Positions 8,698 through 19,497 are shown, counted from the stretch's first letter. The stretch is DNA of 64,000 bases from Sphingopyxis flava (GCF_900168005.1 NZ_FUYP01000009.1:91156-155155); one strand, 5' to 3'. A program made the numbers and translations. Notes: generated from the letters alone by a model not told the origin.

Positions 8698-10302
8698 TCA
8701 GGTCTCTGCAAGCGATTTCAGCTTGAAATCCTTGTAATCATCGCGAAGCTGGCGCTTCAGTATCTTTCCCGTCGCGGTGTGCGGCAAGGCGTCGACGAAG
8801 AGGATTTCGTCGGGCAGCCACCATTTGGCGACCTTGTCTTTGAGATAATCGATGATGGCGGACGCGCTCACCTCGGCGCCGGGCTTGGGTACGATGAGCA
8901 GGATCGGGCGCTCATCCCATTTCGGATGGTAGACGCCGACCGCTGCCGCTTCCTGCACACCTGGCGCGCCGACCGCGGCGTTCTCCAGTTCGATCGAACT
9001 GATCCATTCGCCTCCCGATTTGATCACGTCCTTTGCTCGGTCGGTGATCTGCATGACGCCGTCGGGATGAATGACAGCGACATCACCGGTGTCGAACCAC
9101 CCATCGGCATCGGCGGCATCAGCCTCACCCTTGAAATAGCGCTGGATGATCCACGGCCCGCGAATCTGAAGCCGCCCGCTGGTCTTCCCGTCGCGCGGCA
9201 GGACATGGTCCTCATCGTCGACGATGCGCAGTTCGACCCCGAACGGCGGACAGCCCTGGCGGCATATGACATCGACCTGCTCGTCAAAGCTGAGGTCATC
9301 CCAGTTCCATGGGCGCCGGCCCATCGTGCCGATCGGGCTCGTCTCGGTCATTCCCCAAGCGTGTCCGACATAGACCCCCGCTTTCATGAAGCGCTCGATC
9401 ATCGCGCGCGGCGCCGCCGATCCGCCGATAATGACATGCTCAAGAGCGCCAAAATCGATCCCAGTCGCGTCCATATGCGCGAACATGGCAAGCCATACAG
9501 TTGGCACCCCCGCACTGTGAGTGACACCCTCGGCATGCATCAGTTCGCAAAGAAGCTGGGCATCGTTGGTCGCCGAAAATACCATTTTCGCCCCGACGGT
9601 CGCTGCAGCATAGGGTATGCCCCAGCTATTGGCGTGGAACATCGGCACGATCGGCAGCACCACGCTGCGGTTTGACAGGTTGAACGCGTCGGGCTGAATC
9701 TCGGTTACGGCGTGAATGACGTTCGAGCGGTGCTCGTAGAGCACGCCCTTGGGATTGCCTGTCGTTCCGCTGGTGTAGCAAAGACCAACCGGATCGCGCT
9801 CCTCAAGGTCGACCCAGGCGAAACCTGCATCGCCCTCGGCGATCAGATCGCGGTACGAAAGATAGCCCTCCTGCGCGGGCGCGTCGAACAGGACGAAATG
9901 CTCAATTTTTTCGAGCAACGGACGCAGCCGCTCGACGATCGGCAAGAAGACGGCGTCGAGGAACAGCATTCGGTCCTCGGCATGGTTGATGATGTAGACG
10001 AGCTGCTCGTCGAACAGGCGCGGGTTCACCGTGTGCAGCACCCCGCCCATTCCTGCCGTCCCGTACCAGCTGACGAGATGGTGGCCATGGTTCATCGCGA
10101 GCGTTGCAATGCGGTCCCCCTTCGTCATGCCGAGCCTCGTCAATGCCGACGCGAAGCGGCGCGCATCGGTCCCCGCCTCGCCCCAGCTCGAGCGCGTGAT
10201 GCTGCCGTCGGCCCAGCGCGAAACAATCTCACGGCCCGCGTGTTCGCGCGCGGCATGATCGATCAGGCTGGTGACGAGAAGCGGCTGGCCTTGCATTCCC
10301 AT
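8698..10302 (-). CDS. Fatty-acid--CoA ligase (AMP-binding, AlkK-like medium/long chain)
   Basis: This enzyme activates a fatty acid to its acyl-CoA through an acyl-adenylate. The 534-residue product carries the P-loop-like AMP-binding motif [19 protein letters not shown] (about 180-198), the DGWFDTGD motif with the following [10 protein letters not shown] hinge region (about 410-445) and the C-terminal TATGKILKR catalytic lysine (near 516). It is the usual length for single-domain acyl-CoA synthetases; AlkK-type medium-chain preference is inferred from overall resemblance. Its product would enter beta-oxidation, which also needs the ETF-QO and DECR2-like enzymes encoded here. Chain-length specificity cannot be read from the sequence. 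Confidence 0.9.
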   Translation of the reverse strand: MGMQGQPLLVTSLIDHAAREHAGREIVSRWADGSITRSSWGEAGTDARRFASALTRLGMTKGDRIATLAMNHGHHLVSWYGTAGMGGVLHTVNPRLFDEQLVYIINHAEDRMLFLDAVFLPIVERLRPLLEKIEHFVLFDAPAQEGYLSYRDLIAEGDAGFAWVDLEERDPVGLCYTSGTTGNPKGVLYEHRSNVIHAVTEIQPDAFNLSNRSVVLPIVPMFHANSWGIPYAAATVGAKMVFSATNDAQLLCELMHAEGVTHSAGVPTVWLAMFAHMDATGIDFGALEHVIIGGSAAPRAMIERFMKAGVYVGHAWGMTETSPIGTMGRRPWNWDDLSFDEQVDVICRQGCPPFGVELRIVDDEDHVLPRDGKTSGRLQIRGPWIIQRYFKGEADAADADGWFDTGDVAVIHPDGVMQITDRAKDVIKSGGEWISSIELENAAVGAPGVQEAAAVGVYHPKWDERPILLIVPKPGAEVSASAIIDYLKDKVAKWWLPDEILFVDALPHTATGKILKRQLRDDYKDFKLKSLAET

Positions 10303-10407
10303 ATCGGCATCCTCTCATTGCTATGATTTATGGGATAATCGCGATTGCGCGCTGTGCAAGCGTCAAGCGGGCGCCAAGGAGGGATTAGGCGCGGCGGGTC
10401 TGCAGAC

Positions 10408-13400
10408 TCAGCCCCGCGCCCGAAAATCGCGGGGAGTATATAGCGACAGCGAAGGTTCAGCGATCCCGGCCACGAGTTCGAGCCGCGCCACCACGTCGGG
10501 GCCGAGAACAAAGTTCCGGCCCAGATTGATCCGCACCGGATCGCCGGTGAGCGAATCCTCGGTCGTAATGACGATGCGCCCGCGCGCGTCATCGCGGCGT
10601 TCGCATATCCGCACCATGTCGTCGATGGCGCTCGCTTGTTCGACGCGGCAGGTCAGCTGCAGCGCTGCCGTTGCCGCCATGTCCGCGAGCGATTGCGCCC
10701 CGCGCACCGTGACCCGGGGGGTCTCCTCGCCTTCAAGCAAATCAAGTTCGACCGACAGAAGCGCGCAGCCCCCCTCCGCGGCCAGGGCTTCCAGAACCTT
10801 GCCTGCCTGCTCGTCGAAGCAGCTCGACTGGAACTGCCCGCTCCGGTCCGAAAGGGTTAGGTTGAGGAAGCGATTGCCGCGCTGCGAGACGCGCGGACGC
10901 GCGCTTTCGACCATCGCAGCCATCGTCATCGGAATTCGGGTGCCGGGCGTCATTTCGACCGTCTCGCAGATGTCGCCGTAGGTGCGCGCGCCGCGCGCCG
11001 CTATGATCGCTTCATATTGCTCGACCGGGTGCGCGGAGAAATAGAAGCCAAAAGCATCCTTTTCCCTGCTCATCCGCTCCGCAAGCGTCCAGGGCTCGGC
11101 GGCGGGAAGCTGGAGGACGGGCGCGAGATCGATATCGCCGCCAAAGAGCCCGCCCTGCCCGGTCGAGCGTTCATGCGCCGACGCATTGGCGCAGGCGAGC
11201 AGCGCCTCCGCGCCCGCGAAGACGCGCGGGCGCTCGGGCTCGAGACTGTCGAACGCGCCCGCGCCTGCCAGCGCCTCGATCTGCCGGCGGTTGAGCAATT
11301 TGGGATCGATGCGGCTGGCAAGATCGTCGAGGCTCGCAAAATCGCCGCGCGCGCGTCGCTCAGCAACCAGCTCCTCCATCGCGCGCTCGCCGACGCCCTT
11401 GAGCGCGCCGAGCGCGTAGCGCACTACGAGCCCCTCGTCGGTGCGGCCGACCGAGAAATCCGCCTCGCTCTCGTTCACCGAGGGAGGCGCAGCCGCGATG
11501 CCGAGCCGCCGCATGTCGTCGATGAAGACCGACAATTTGTCGGTCTGGTGGCTGTCGAACGACATCGAAGCGGCGAAAAACTCATGCGGATGATGGGCCT
11601 TGAGCCACGCGGTCTGATAGGCAAGAAGCGCATAGGCGGCGGCGTGGCTCTTGTTGAAGCCATAGCCAGCGAACTTGTCAATCAAGTCGAACAGCTCGTT
11701 CGCCTTTTTTGCATCGATTCCATTATGTTCAGCGCAGCCCTTCACAAAGGTTTCACGCTGGGCGTCCATCTCGGCCTGGATCTTCTTGCCCATCGCGCGG
11801 CGCAAGAGGTCGGCGCCGCCCAGGCTGTAGCCCGCAAGGATCTGCGCGGCCTGCATCACCTGCTCCTGATAGACGAAGATGCCGTAGGTTTCCTCGAGGA
11901 TGTCTTTCAGCAGCGGATGCGGGTAGGCGATCGCCTCGCGCCCGTTCTTGCGGGCGCCGAAAAGAGGGATATTGTCCATCGGCCCTGGACGATAGAGGGC
12001 AACGAGCGCGATAATGTCTCCGAAATTCGTCGGCTTCACCGCCGACAGGGTGCGCCGCATTCCTTCGGATTCAAGCTGGAACACTCCGACGGTATCGCCG
12101 CGCTGGAGAAGTTCGTAGACTGCAGGATCGTCCCAGCCAAGCTGACCCAGATCAACGTCAATCCCTCTGAGCGCAAGGAGGCGCCCCGCCTCCTTGAGCA
12201 CAGACAGCGTCTTGAGCCCCAGAAAGTCGAACTTAACAAGCCCTGCGCTCTCGACATATTTCATGTCGAATTGCGTCACCGGCATATCCGAGCGCGGGTC
12301 ACGATAGAGCGGCACGAGCTGGTCGAGCGGCCGGTCGCCGATGACCACACCCGCTGCGTGGGTCGAGCTGTGGCGCGGCAGGCCCTCGAGTTGCCGCGCC
12401 ATATCGAACAGGCGGCGAACCCCATCGTCCTGCTTATATTCGGTCATGAGTTCGGACACGCCGTTCAGCGCGCGTTCGAGCGTCCAGGGATCGGTCGGGT
12501 GGTTCGGTACCAGCTTCGCCAGCCGGTCGACCTGGCCATAACTCATCTGGAGCACGCGGCCGGTGTCCTTGAGAACAGCGCGTGCCTTCAGCTTACCGAA
12601 GGTAATGATCTGCGCGACCGTGTCGCGGCCATATTTTTCCTGCACATAGCGGATGACCTCGCCGCGCCGCGTTTCGCAAAAGTCGATATCGAAGTCGGGC
12701 ATCGACACGCGTTCAGGGTTCAAGAAGCGCTCGAACAGAAGGCCCAGTTTCAGCGGATCAAGATCGGTGATGGTGAGTGCCCAGGCGACCACCGATCCCG
12801 CGCCCGAACCGCGCCCCGGCCCGACGGGAATATCATGCGACTTGGCCCATTTGATGAAGTCCGCCACGATCAAGAAATAGCCCGGAAACCCCATCTGCGT
12901 GATGACGCCGATCTCATATTCAAGCCTGTCGACATAGGCCTGCCTCTCCGCATCGCTCAGATCGGGATAGAGCGCGAGGCGCAGCTCAAGGCCCGCATGG
13001 GCATCGGCCTTGAGCTGCGCCGCCTCGCCCTCGCGGTCGCCGGCCAGGCTGGGGAGGATCGGGGCGCGCTTTGGCGCCATGAAGGCGCAGCGCTGCGCGA
13101 CGACGAGCGTGTTGCGTATCGCCTCGGGCAGATCCGAAAACGCATCTTCCATCGCCTCGGCGGGCTTCAGCCAGGCCTCGGCGCTCGACACGCGTCGATC
13201 CTCGCTTTCGACATAGGCCGATTGGGCAATGCAGAGCATCGCATCGTGCGCGGGATGGAATTGCGGCTCGACAAAATTGGCGGGATTGGTTGCGACCAAA
13301 GGCAATGCGCGTCGATAGGCCATCTCGATGAGCGCCGTCTCGGCGGCCGCCTCGACCGGATCACCGCGCCGCGACAGCTCGATATAGAGCCGGTCGCCAA

Positions 13401-13899
13401 ACAGCGCCTCGAGCTGCTCGACATAATCCTCCGCCGCCGCCTTCTGATCATCTGCAAGCAGGCGCGCCAACGCCCCCTCGCCGCCGCCGGTCAGGCAGAT
13501 GAGCCCATCCGTGCGCCCGGCAAGCGCTGAAAGCGCAACATGCGGATCCTGCTCGACCGGTCGATCAAGGTGCGCGGCCGAAACGAGGGCGCAAAGATTG
13601 TCATAGCCATTCGCGTCCTGTGCATAGAGCGCCGCCCAGTCGATGAGCGGCGCCCCATTCGCAGTGCGCTGGCCTGGCCGCGCGATGCTCAAAAGAGCGC
13701 CGATGATCGGCTGCACGCCCGCCGCCTGGCATGCATCGCCGAACGCCATGACAGCATAAAGCCCGTTGCGATCGGCCACTGCAATCGCGGGAAAACCGCG
13801 CTCACGCGCGGCTTTGGCAAGCGACTTTGGCTCGATCGCTCCCTCCAGCATGGTGAAACTGGAAAAGACGCGCAAGGGAACGAAGGGGCTGTAGGCCAT
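10408..13899 (-). CDS. dnaE: DNA polymerase III subunit alpha
   Basis: DnaE is the replicative polymerase subunit. The 1163-residue product begins with a PHP domain (FVPLRVFSSFTMLEGA), continues through the C-family polymerase core with catalytic aspartates in MPDFDIDFCETRRG (about 415-428), PGRGSGAGS and YGFNKSHAAAYALLAYQTAW, and ends with helix-hairpin-helix and OB-fold regions. The open frame extends upstream to 14076, but the ATG at 13899 (MAYSPFVPL) matches the family start. It is the main dnaE and not dnaE2: length and order are those of the essential polymerase, and no imuA/imuB are adjacent. It lies downstream of gpx, lolD and lolC on the same strand. Confidence 0.97.
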   Translation of the reverse strand: MAYSPFVPLRVFSSFTMLEGAIEPKSLAKAARERGFPAIAVADRNGLYAVMAFGDACQAAGVQPIIGALLSIARPGQRTANGAPLIDWAALYAQDANGYDNLCALVSAAHLDRPVEQDPHVALSALAGRTDGLICLTGGGEGALARLLADDQKAAAEDYVEQLEALFGDRLYIELSRRGDPVEAAAETALIEMAYRRALPLVATNPANFVEPQFHPAHDAMLCIAQSAYVESEDRRVSSAEAWLKPAEAMEDAFSDLPEAIRNTLVVAQRCAFMAPKRAPILPSLAGDREGEAAQLKADAHAGLELRLALYPDLSDAERQAYVDRLEYEIGVITQMGFPGYFLIVADFIKWAKSHDIPVGPGRGSGAGSVVAWALTITDLDPLKLGLLFERFLNPERVSMPDFDIDFCETRRGEVIRYVQEKYGRDTVAQIITFGKLKARAVLKDTGRVLQMSYGQVDRLAKLVPNHPTDPWTLERALNGVSELMTEYKQDDGVRRLFDMARQLEGLPRHSSTHAAGVVIGDRPLDQLVPLYRDPRSDMPVTQFDMKYVESAGLVKFDFLGLKTLSVLKEAGRLLALRGIDVDLGQLGWDDPAVYELLQRGDTVGVFQLESEGMRRTLSAVKPTNFGDIIALVALYRPGPMDNIPLFGARKNGREAIAYPHPLLKDILEETYGIFVYQEQVMQAAQILAGYSLGGADLLRRAMGKKIQAEMDAQRETFVKGCAEHNGIDAKKANELFDLIDKFAGYGFNKSHAAAYALLAYQTAWLKAHHPHEFFAASMSFDSHQTDKLSVFIDDMRRLGIAAAPPSVNESEADFSVGRTDEGLVVRYALGALKGVGERAMEELVAERRARGDFASLDDLASRIDPKLLNRRQIEALAGAGAFDSLEPERPRVFAGAEALLACANASAHERSTGQGGLFGGDIDLAPVLQLPAAEPWTLAERMSREKDAFGFYFSAHPVEQYEAIIAARGARTYGDICETVEMTPGTRIPMTMAAMVESARPRVSQRGNRFLNLTLSDRSGQFQSSCFDEQAGKVLEALAAEGGCALLSVELDLLEGEETPRVTVRGAQSLADMAATAALQLTCRVEQASAIDDMVRICERRDDARGRIVITTEDSLTGDPVRINLGRNFVLGPDVVARLELVAGIAEPSLSLYTPRDFRARG

Positions 13900-14017
13900 G
13901 CGGGCGACGCTAGGCGGACGGGGCGATTCGGAAAAGGCCCATCTGCCCGCGAAGCACGTGTTAAGGGCCATCATGGGGGAGGCTGATGCGCTTTTGCGCT
14001 GCCCCCCTTTTGAGCCT

Positions 14018-14494
14018 TTAGTCCAGCAGCGCCTCGATCTCGGCTCGAAGCTGCTCAGGTTTTGTCGTAGGCGCATGGCGCGAGACGACCTTGCCGCTGC
14101 GATCGACCAGGAACTTGGTGAAATTCCACTTGATGCCGCTACCGATCAGACCCGTCTTCTCGCGCTTCAAATGCTTGAAGATCGGGTCCGCATTGCTGCC
14201 GTTGACGTCAATCTTCGCCATTACCGGAAAGGTCACATCATAGGTGAGCGAGCAGAAGTTCGCGATCTCGTCGGCGTCGCCTGGTTCCTGGGCGCCGAAC
14301 TGGTTGCACGGAAAAGCCAGCACCTCGAAGCCGCGATCCTTGTAATCGCGGTAGAGTGCTTCAAGTTCGGCATATTGAGGCGTGAAGCCGCATTTCGACG
14401 CGGTGTTGACAATGAGCAGCACCTTGCCGCGATAATCGGCCATGGAGCGTGTGCCACCCTCCGGAAGCGGCGCGGAAAGATCGTAAAGCGTCAT
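14018..14494 (-). CDS. Glutathione peroxidase family thiol peroxidase
   Basis: This 158-residue protein reduces hydroperoxides and protects the cell against peroxide stress. Peroxidatic Cys35 lies in VNTASKCGFTPQY. The FPCNQFGAQEP motif (about 61-71) and KWNFTKFLVD (about 123-132) supply the Gln, Trp and Asn of the catalytic tetrad. As in most bacterial members the active residue is Cys, not selenocysteine, and such enzymes often use thioredoxin. It sits between lolD and dnaE on the same strand, with 27 bp to lolD. Confidence 0.93.
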   Translation of the reverse strand: MTLYDLSAPLPEGGTRSMADYRGKVLLIVNTASKCGFTPQYAELEALYRDYKDRGFEVLAFPCNQFGAQEPGDADEIANFCSLTYDVTFPVMAKIDVNGSNADPIFKHLKREKTGLIGSGIKWNFTKFLVDRSGKVVSRHAPTTKPEQLRAEIEALLD

Positions 14495-14521
14495 GGTCCC
14501 TCCCCTTCTGTCGATCAGAGC

Positions 14522-15199
14522 CTAGGCCTCGATATGCCCCTCATGTAAGCGCAGCACGCGGTCCATCCTCGCTGCAAGCCGCTCGTTATGAGTCGCAACG
14601 AGCGCCGCCGAACCGTGGTCGCGGACAAGCTTCACGAACTGCTCGAACACGCGGTCGGCGGTTGCCTCATCGAGATTGCCCGTGGGCTCGTCAGCAAGAA
14701 CCAGGAGCGGACGGTTCGCAAGCGCGCGCGCAACGGCAACACGCTGCTGCTCGCCCCCCGAAAGCTTGCTCGGCTTGTGGTGCAAACGGCCCGCAAGACC
14801 CAATCGTCCGAGCAGATCGGCAGCCCGCTCTTCCGCCTCGCGCTGCGCTGCGCCGCGGATGAGCTGCGGCAGAACCACATTCTCGATCGCGCTGAAATCG
14901 GGAAGCAGGTGGTGGAACTGATAGACAAAGCCGATCTTTTCGCGCCGCGTGCGCGTACGGTCGCCCTGGCTGAGCCGGGTGACATCCTCGCCATCGATCC
15001 GGATGGTGCCGCCAAAGCCGCCCTCAAGGAGGCCCACAGCCTGCAGCATTGTCGACTTGCCCGAGCCCGACGGGCCGAGCAGCGCGACAATCTCGCCGCG
15101 CTCGAGATGGGCATCCACGCCGCGCAGCACGTCGATCGTCACCTCGCCCTGGGTGAAGCTGCGCTTGAGGCCCACAAGTTCGAGCACGACGTCACTCAT
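14522..15199 (-). CDS. lolD: Lipoprotein-releasing ABC transporter ATP-binding protein
   Basis: LolD powers release of outer-membrane lipoproteins from the inner membrane to LolA. The 225-residue protein has Walker [10 protein letters not shown] (about 41-49), signature [10 protein letters not shown] (about 146-155) and Walker [17 protein letters not shown] (about 163-178). The MacB/LolD-type spacing and the partner permease directly upstream, overlapping by 8 bases, support LolD over other exporters. No separate second permease (LolE) is present, as expected for organisms using a single LolC/E-type (LolF) subunit. Confidence 0.92.
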   Translation of the reverse strand: MSDVVLELVGLKRSFTQGEVTIDVLRGVDAHLERGEIVALLGPSGSGKSTMLQAVGLLEGGFGGTIRIDGEDVTRLSQGDRTRTRREKIGFVYQFHHLLPDFSAIENVVLPQLIRGAAQREAEERAADLLGRLGLAGRLHHKPSKLSGGEQQRVAVARALANRPLLVLADEPTGNLDEATADRVFEQFVKLVRDHGSAALVATHNERLAARMDRVLRLHEGHIEA

Positions 15200-16442
15200 A
15201 GCGCAGGACCTGCACCGGGTCGGTGTTGGCGGCCTTGAAGGCGGGATAGAGCGTCGCGAGGAAGCTGAAAACGATCGCCATCACCGCGATGCCGACGATC
15301 TCGAACGGATCGGGCTTTGACGGCAATTCGGACAGGAAACGGATCGAGGGATCCCAAAGCGGCTGGCCGGTGATGAATTCGGCGCTGCGCAGCACGCCCT
15401 GACGAAAATAAAGGAGGCTGAACCCGATCACCATGCCAAAGAGGGTGCCCGCGATACCGATCGACAGACCGATCGCCATGAAGATGCGCAGCACCGCATC
15501 GCGCGGGGCGCCCATGGTGCGCAAGATCGCCATGTCGCGCGTCTTTGCGCGCACCAGCATGATGAGCGAGGACACGATATTGAAGGCTGCGACGAGTACA
15601 ATGAGCGACAGGATCACGAACATGGCTACGCGCTCGATCGACAGCGCCTCGAACAGGCTCGAATTCATCGAGCGCCAGTCGGAGATCACGGCTTGCGAGG
15701 CGAGCTTTTCGGCGAGCGGCTGCAGAATTGTGTCAACCTTGTCGGGGTCGGTGGTCTTGATCTCGATCATCCCGATCTGATCACCCGTGAGCAGAAGAAG
15801 CTGCGCATCCTCCATGGGCATGACGACATAGGCCTTGTCGAAATCATAGACGCCGATCTCGAAGACGGCCGACACGCGGTAGCCGATTTCGCGCGGCACG
15901 GTGCCAAAGGGGGTCGAACGACCGGCCGGATTGATGATTGTCAGCGTCGATCCGACCTGCGCCCCCAGATTGCGCGCAAGCTCGCTGCCGATCGCGACAT
16001 TGCCCGATCCCGGCGTCAGCGTCTCGAGGCCGCCCTGCAAGACCCGGGCGTTGAGGGTCTCGTTGCGGCGAATGTCCGAGACCAGCATTCCGCGCGCCAA
16101 AATGCCCTCGACGCGGCCGTTCGACGTGGCAAGCAAGGGCTGCTCGATCAGCGGGGTCGCGGACACGACCCCCGGCGTCTTTCGTGCCTGATTGAGAACA
16201 TCCTGCCAGTCATCGAGGCGGCCGCCAAAGCCCTGCACGACCGCATGACCATTGAGCCCGACGATCTTGTCGAAGAGATCCGCGCGCACTCCGTTCATCA
16301 CGCTCATCACGATTACCAGCGCCGCAACGCCGAGCGTGACCGCGATGAAGCTGAACGCGGCGGCGACGAAGATGAACCCCTCGCCCCGCTGCGGCAGCAT
16401 GTAACGTTTAAAGATGGTGCGCTCGTAAGGACGCAGAATCAT
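15192..16442 (-). CDS. lolC: Lipoprotein-releasing ABC transporter permease, LolC/E family
   Basis: This 416-residue inner-membrane protein has the FtsX/MacB arrangement: one N-terminal transmembrane helix (about 24-48, [20 protein letters not shown]), a large periplasmic domain (about 50-270), and three C-terminal helices starting near 273, 320 and 385. It pairs with LolD, with which its gene overlaps by 8 bases. A perfect CATGTGTA-N4-TACACATG palindrome lies 24 bp upstream of the ATG at 16442. AAGGATC, at roughly -10, is the likely ribosome-binding site. As the only permease gene here it probably forms a LolF-like homodimer. Confidence 0.92.
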   Translation of the reverse strand: MILRPYERTIFKRYMLPQRGEGFIFVAAAFSFIAVTLGVAALVIVMSVMNGVRADLFDKIVGLNGHAVVQGFGGRLDDWQDVLNQARKTPGVVSATPLIEQPLLATSNGRVEGILARGMLVSDIRRNETLNARVLQGGLETLTPGSGNVAIGSELARNLGAQVGSTLTIINPAGRSTPFGTVPREIGYRVSAVFEIGVYDFDKAYVVMPMEDAQLLLLTGDQIGMIEIKTTDPDKVDTILQPLAEKLASQAVISDWRSMNSSLFEALSIERVAMFVILSLIVLVAAFNIVSSLIMLVRAKTRDMAILRTMGAPRDAVLRIFMAIGLSIGIAGTLFGMVIGFSLLYFRQGVLRSAEFITGQPLWDPSIRFLSELPSKPDPFEIVGIAVMAIVFSFLATLYPAFKAANTDPVQVLRYE

Positions 16443-16796
16443 CGGTTGAAAGATCCTTCAGAACGCATGTGTAGCGATACACATGAACCCGCTTTAAGGG
16501 CGCGCCGCGCCGCTGGCAATGGCCGCCGGGGACCGCTCTTTCTGCGAACGGCTCGCGACAACCTGTTGCCCATCGGCCACAGGGCGAAGCAAAAGCGCGG
16601 ACGAGCACTCGCCGAGCGTGACAAAGCCCGGCGATCAACGTAGCCCATCATCATCTGGTTCAAGCGGCGAAAGGCCCGGTGCCAGGGAGTGCAGGCCATT
16701 CGCCTGGTCTGCGCAAAGGGGGATGGCGAGTGTTCGTCACAGGCGCCCGGGTCTCTTGCGAGGCCCGGGCGTTGTGATTTTCGCGGCCCCGGGGGG
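16443..16796. other. 354-bp non-coding gap between DUF1467 and lolC
   Basis: I see no convincing gene here; the open frames crossing it have no recognisable protein features. It holds the palindrome at 16466-16485 and a second strong inverted repeat at 16744-16771: CGCCCGGG paired with CCCGGGCG around a 12-base loop that can itself fold (CTC/GAG). That hairpin is followed by T-rich sequence on the plus side only, so it does not look like a terminator for the minus-strand DUF1467 gene. In related genomes proS often lies at this position (from general knowledge); it is absent here. Confidence 0.6.
16466..16485. promoter_or_regulatory. 20-bp perfect palindrome upstream of lolC
   Basis: CATGTGTA-GCGA-TACACATG is an 8+8 bp perfect inverted repeat with a 4-bp spacer, 24 bp upstream of the lolC start codon. 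This is the geometry of an operator for a TetR-, MarR- or GntR-type dimer. It could equally form a small hairpin in the 5' leader of the lolC mRNA. No candidate regulator is encoded nearby. Confidence 0.45.
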
Positions 16797-17057
16797 TCAG
16801 GCCCGTCCGCTAAGAACGTCAGGATCGACCCAGCCGCGGACATAGGCGACATAGTAAATCAGGAAGCTGATCGTCGCGACGATGGTCATCTGAATGAGTA
16901 TGCGCAGCGGGCGCACTGTCGCCGGCGCTCCTGGTTCCTGCCCCTTTACCAATGGCACCGCATCATCCTCTGCCTTGCGCCCGTGAAAGGGCAGCACGAA
17001 AAAGGCGCTAAAGGCCCAGAAGAGAAGATAGATGGCAAGCGCCGAGGTCCATTTCAT
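16797..17057 (-). CDS. DUF1467 family membrane protein
   Basis: This 86-residue protein has two predicted transmembrane helices, about residues 5-24 (SALAIYLLFWAFSAFFVLPF) and 54-72, joined by a loop containing FHGRK and an acidic stretch. That is the alphaproteobacterial DUF1467 pattern. The function is unknown. It is the next gene downstream of rnj, 21 bp from its stop and on the same strand. AAGGA lies upstream of the ATG at 17057. The family usually occurs in this rnj/nuo neighbourhood. Confidence 0.85.
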   Translation of the reverse strand: MKWTSALAIYLLFWAFSAFFVLPFHGRKAEDDAVPLVKGQEPGAPATVRPLRILIQMTIVATISFLIYYVAYVRGWVDPDVLSGRA

Positions 17058-17078
17058 CGCAATCGCTATCCTTGCTGC

Positions 17079-18713
17079 TCAGATATCGACAAGCATCACG
17101 TCGACGACGGGCTTCTTGCCCGTCCAGTCGGTCGCGATCCGCCGCACGCCGAGCCGGATCGCCTCGCGCAGCTTCTCGCGGTCACGGGCAGGACCCGTGG
17201 CGGCCAGTTCAGCGGCATCGCGCATTTCATCGATGAAGGCCTCGCGGTCATCCTCGACAGGCACGCCGCGATAGCTGATCGCACTTTCCACGAAGCGGTT
17301 GCCCGAGAAAATTGTCGCGACCGAAATATGGCCATTAAGCGCGAGTTTGCGTCTTTCGTTGATCGTCTCGCCGTCTGCTGGAAGAATCACGTCGCCATCG
17401 AGGATCAGGCGGCCCGAGCGAACGCGCTCGACGATCCTCGCAGGACCTGGTGCAAGGCGAACAAGATCGCCATTCTCCTGTACCAATGCGCCGGGCACCC
17501 CGCTTTCGAGAGCGAAGCGCGCTTGCTCATGCATGTGCCGGACTTCGCCGTGGACGGGAACAATGAGCTTGGGCCGCAGCCACCCATAAAGCGCAGCGAG
17601 TTCGGGCTTTCCGGGGTGACCGCTGACATGGATATGCGCCTGCTTTTCGGTAACAGTGAGCACGTCGCGTGCGGCGAGCTGGTTCATGATCCGTCCGATT
17701 GCGACCTCGTTGCCCGGTATCTGCTTCGACGAGAATACGACCGTGTCGCCCGCCTCGAGCTTGATCTGGTGCGTGTCGTTTGCAATGCGCGCGAGCGCTG
17801 CGCGCGGTTCGCCCTGCCCACCAGTGGCGATCACCATCAGCTTGTCGCGCGGAAGGCGCATCGCTTCATCGAAATCGACCGTGGAGGGAAAGTCCTCAAG
17901 ATAGCCAACCGACCGGGCGACACCGAGAATGCGGTCGAGCGAACGCCCCGCGACGCACAGGCTGCGTCCCGTGGCCTTTGCCACCGCACCGAGCGTGGCG
18001 AGCCGCGCCGCGTTTGAGGCGAAAGTCGTGACGACCACCCTGCCCTTTGCCGCGCCGATGGCGGCTTCCAGTCCTTTGCGCAAAGCGCCCTCGCTGCCCG
18101 ACGCCTCGACATTGAAAGCATTGGTCGAGTCGCAGACCAGACAATCGACGCCTTCATCGCCAATCGCCGCGAGCGCCGCGGCGGTCGCGGGAACGCCAAG
18201 GATCGGCTCTTCGTCGAGCTTCCAGTCGCCGGTGTGGAAAATGCGGCCATATGGCGTGTCGATGACCACCGCGCTCATTTCGAGGATCGAATGGGCAAGC
18301 GGGACGAGCCGAATGCCGAAGGGGCCGAGCTGAAAACTGTCGTCGATATCGACGATCTTGATTTCGATCTCTTTCTCGAGCCCCTCTTCGGCGAGCTTGT
18401 GCGCGATAAGTCCCGCGGTGAAACGGTTGGCAAAAAGCGGCACGCCAAGCTCGGCAGCAAGATAGGGAATGGCGCCGATGTGATCCTCATGCCCGTGGGT
18501 GAGCACGATGCCGATCAGATCCTCCTTGCGATCCTCGATAAATTCAAGATCGGGCATGACGATGTCGATGCCGGGATAATCCTGGCTGCCGAAGGTCACA
18601 CCGAGGTCGAGCATGATCCATTTGCCGTCACACCCATAGAGATTGGCGTTCATGCCGATCTCTCCCGACCCGCCGAGTGCGAGAAAGAGCAGTTCCTTGC
18701 CGGGTGTCGTCAT
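17079..18713 (-). CDS. rnj: Ribonuclease J
   Basis: RNase J is a metallo-beta-lactamase/beta-CASP nuclease with 5'-exonuclease and endonuclease activity in RNA processing. The 544-residue product shows the zinc-binding [15 protein letters not shown] motif (about 72-86), LVCDSTNAF, the beta-CASP motif with [10 protein letters not shown] and [13 protein letters not shown] (about 367-400), and a C-terminal domain. The length is typical of alphaproteobacterial RNase J. Its ATG overlaps the coaX stop by 4 bases (ATGA), tying it to the nuo-birA-coaX transcript. Confidence 0.95.
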   Translation of the reverse strand: MTTPGKELLFLALGGSGEIGMNANLYGCDGKWIMLDLGVTFGSQDYPGIDIVMPDLEFIEDRKEDLIGIVLTHGHEDHIGAIPYLAAELGVPLFANRFTAGLIAHKLAEEGLEKEIEIKIVDIDDSFQLGPFGIRLVPLAHSILEMSAVVIDTPYGRIFHTGDWKLDEEPILGVPATAAALAAIGDEGVDCLVCDSTNAFNVEASGSEGALRKGLEAAIGAAKGRVVVTTFASNAARLATLGAVAKATGRSLCVAGRSLDRILGVARSVGYLEDFPSTVDFDEAMRLPRDKLMVIATGGQGEPRAALARIANDTHQIKLEAGDTVVFSSKQIPGNEVAIGRIMNQLAARDVLTVTEKQAHIHVSGHPGKPELAALYGWLRPKLIVPVHGEVRHMHEQARFALESGVPGALVQENGDLVRLAPGPARIVERVRSGRLILDGDVILPADGETINERRKLALNGHISVATIFSGNRFVESAISYRGVPVEDDREAFIDEMRDAAELAATGPARDREKLREAIRLGVRRIATDWTGKKPVVDVMLVDI

Positions 18714-19495
18714 GCGCCAGCACTCCGCTGCTGGTAGAGGTGCATCAGGCCGTTCAGCGTCAAATCGGGTTCGATCCGGTCGAACTGATGGGCATGTTCT
18801 TCAAAGAGCGTGGCAAGGCCGCCGGTCGCGATGACGGTCATCGGCTTTGCCACCTCGGCCTTCATCCGCGCGATGAGCCCTTCAATCATTGCGACATAGC
18901 CCCAGTAGACGCCGATCAGCATCTGGCTTTCGGTGGTGCGGCCAATGACACTGGCGCTCGCCGGTGCTTCGATGGCGATCCGCGGCAGCTTTGCTGCCGC
19001 AGCGACCAGGGCCTCAAGCGAAAGATTGACCCCCGGTGCGATGATACCGCCAAGATAGCCGCCTTCAGGACCGATATGGTCGAATGTCGTCGCGGTGCCG
19101 AAGCTGATGACAAGCTTGTCTACCCCGGGGGCGATTGCCTGCGCCGAAATGGCATTGCAGGCGCGGTCAGCGCCAACCGACTGCGGCTCGTCGACCCTGA
19201 GCGCAATGCCCCAGCTCACCGGATCGCGGCCCGCGATGAACGCCTCGACCCCGAAATATTTGTCGGCAAGCAAGCGCAGATTGTGGAGCGCTCGCGGCAC
19301 GACGGTCGAAATGATCACTGCGTCGACGTCGCTGCGGTCGTGCCCCTCGATGCGCAGAAGCTGGTCGAGCCAGACCATATATTCGTCGGCCGTGCGGCGG
19401 TCGTCAGTCGCGATCCGCCAGCGCGCGAGCAGCTCGGTGCCGCGAAAAAGCGCGAACTTGGCATTTGTGTTGCCGACATCAATCGCGAGCAGCAC
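18710..19495 (-). CDS. coaX: Type III pantothenate kinase
   Basis: CoaX phosphorylates pantothenate in the first committed step of coenzyme A synthesis. The 261-residue protein begins with the acetate/sugar-kinase phosphate-1 motif [15 protein letters not shown]. It carries [11 protein letters not shown] (about 107-117) and [13 protein letters not shown] (about 129-141), which hold the conserved Asp and Thr of the type III family. No coaA is seen in the window. It is 2 bp downstream of birA and overlaps rnj by 4 bases, so it is part of the tail of the nuo operon. Confidence 0.95.
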   Translation of the reverse strand: MLLAIDVGNTNAKFALFRGTELLARWRIATDDRRTADEYMVWLDQLLRIEGHDRSDVDAVIISTVVPRALHNLRLLADKYFGVEAFIAGRDPVSWGIALRVDEPQSVGADRACNAISAQAIAPGVDKLVISFGTATTFDHIGPEGGYLGGIIAPGVNLSLEALVAAAAKLPRIAIEAPASASVIGRTTESQMLIGVYWGYVAMIEGLIARMKAEVAKPMTVIATGGLATLFEEHAHQFDRIEPDLTLNGLMHLYQQRSAGA

Positions 19496-19497
19496 GG

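Noticed and set aside
11017..13530. 837-codon open frame on the plus strand
   Set aside because: It is entirely antisense to dnaE. Its composition is Arg/Ala/Gly/His-rich with no domain, as expected for a shadow of a GC-rich gene.
13975..14007. Hairpin GGGGG...GCGC-TTTT-GCGC...CCCCC between gpx and dnaE as a terminator
   Set aside because: Its T-run faces the plus strand, opposite to both genes, and the outer pairing is imperfect.
16744..16771. GC hairpin as terminator of the DUF1467 transcript
   Set aside because: The T-rich stretch follows the hairpin only on the plus strand, whereas the gene is on the minus strand. I kept it as a structural note only.
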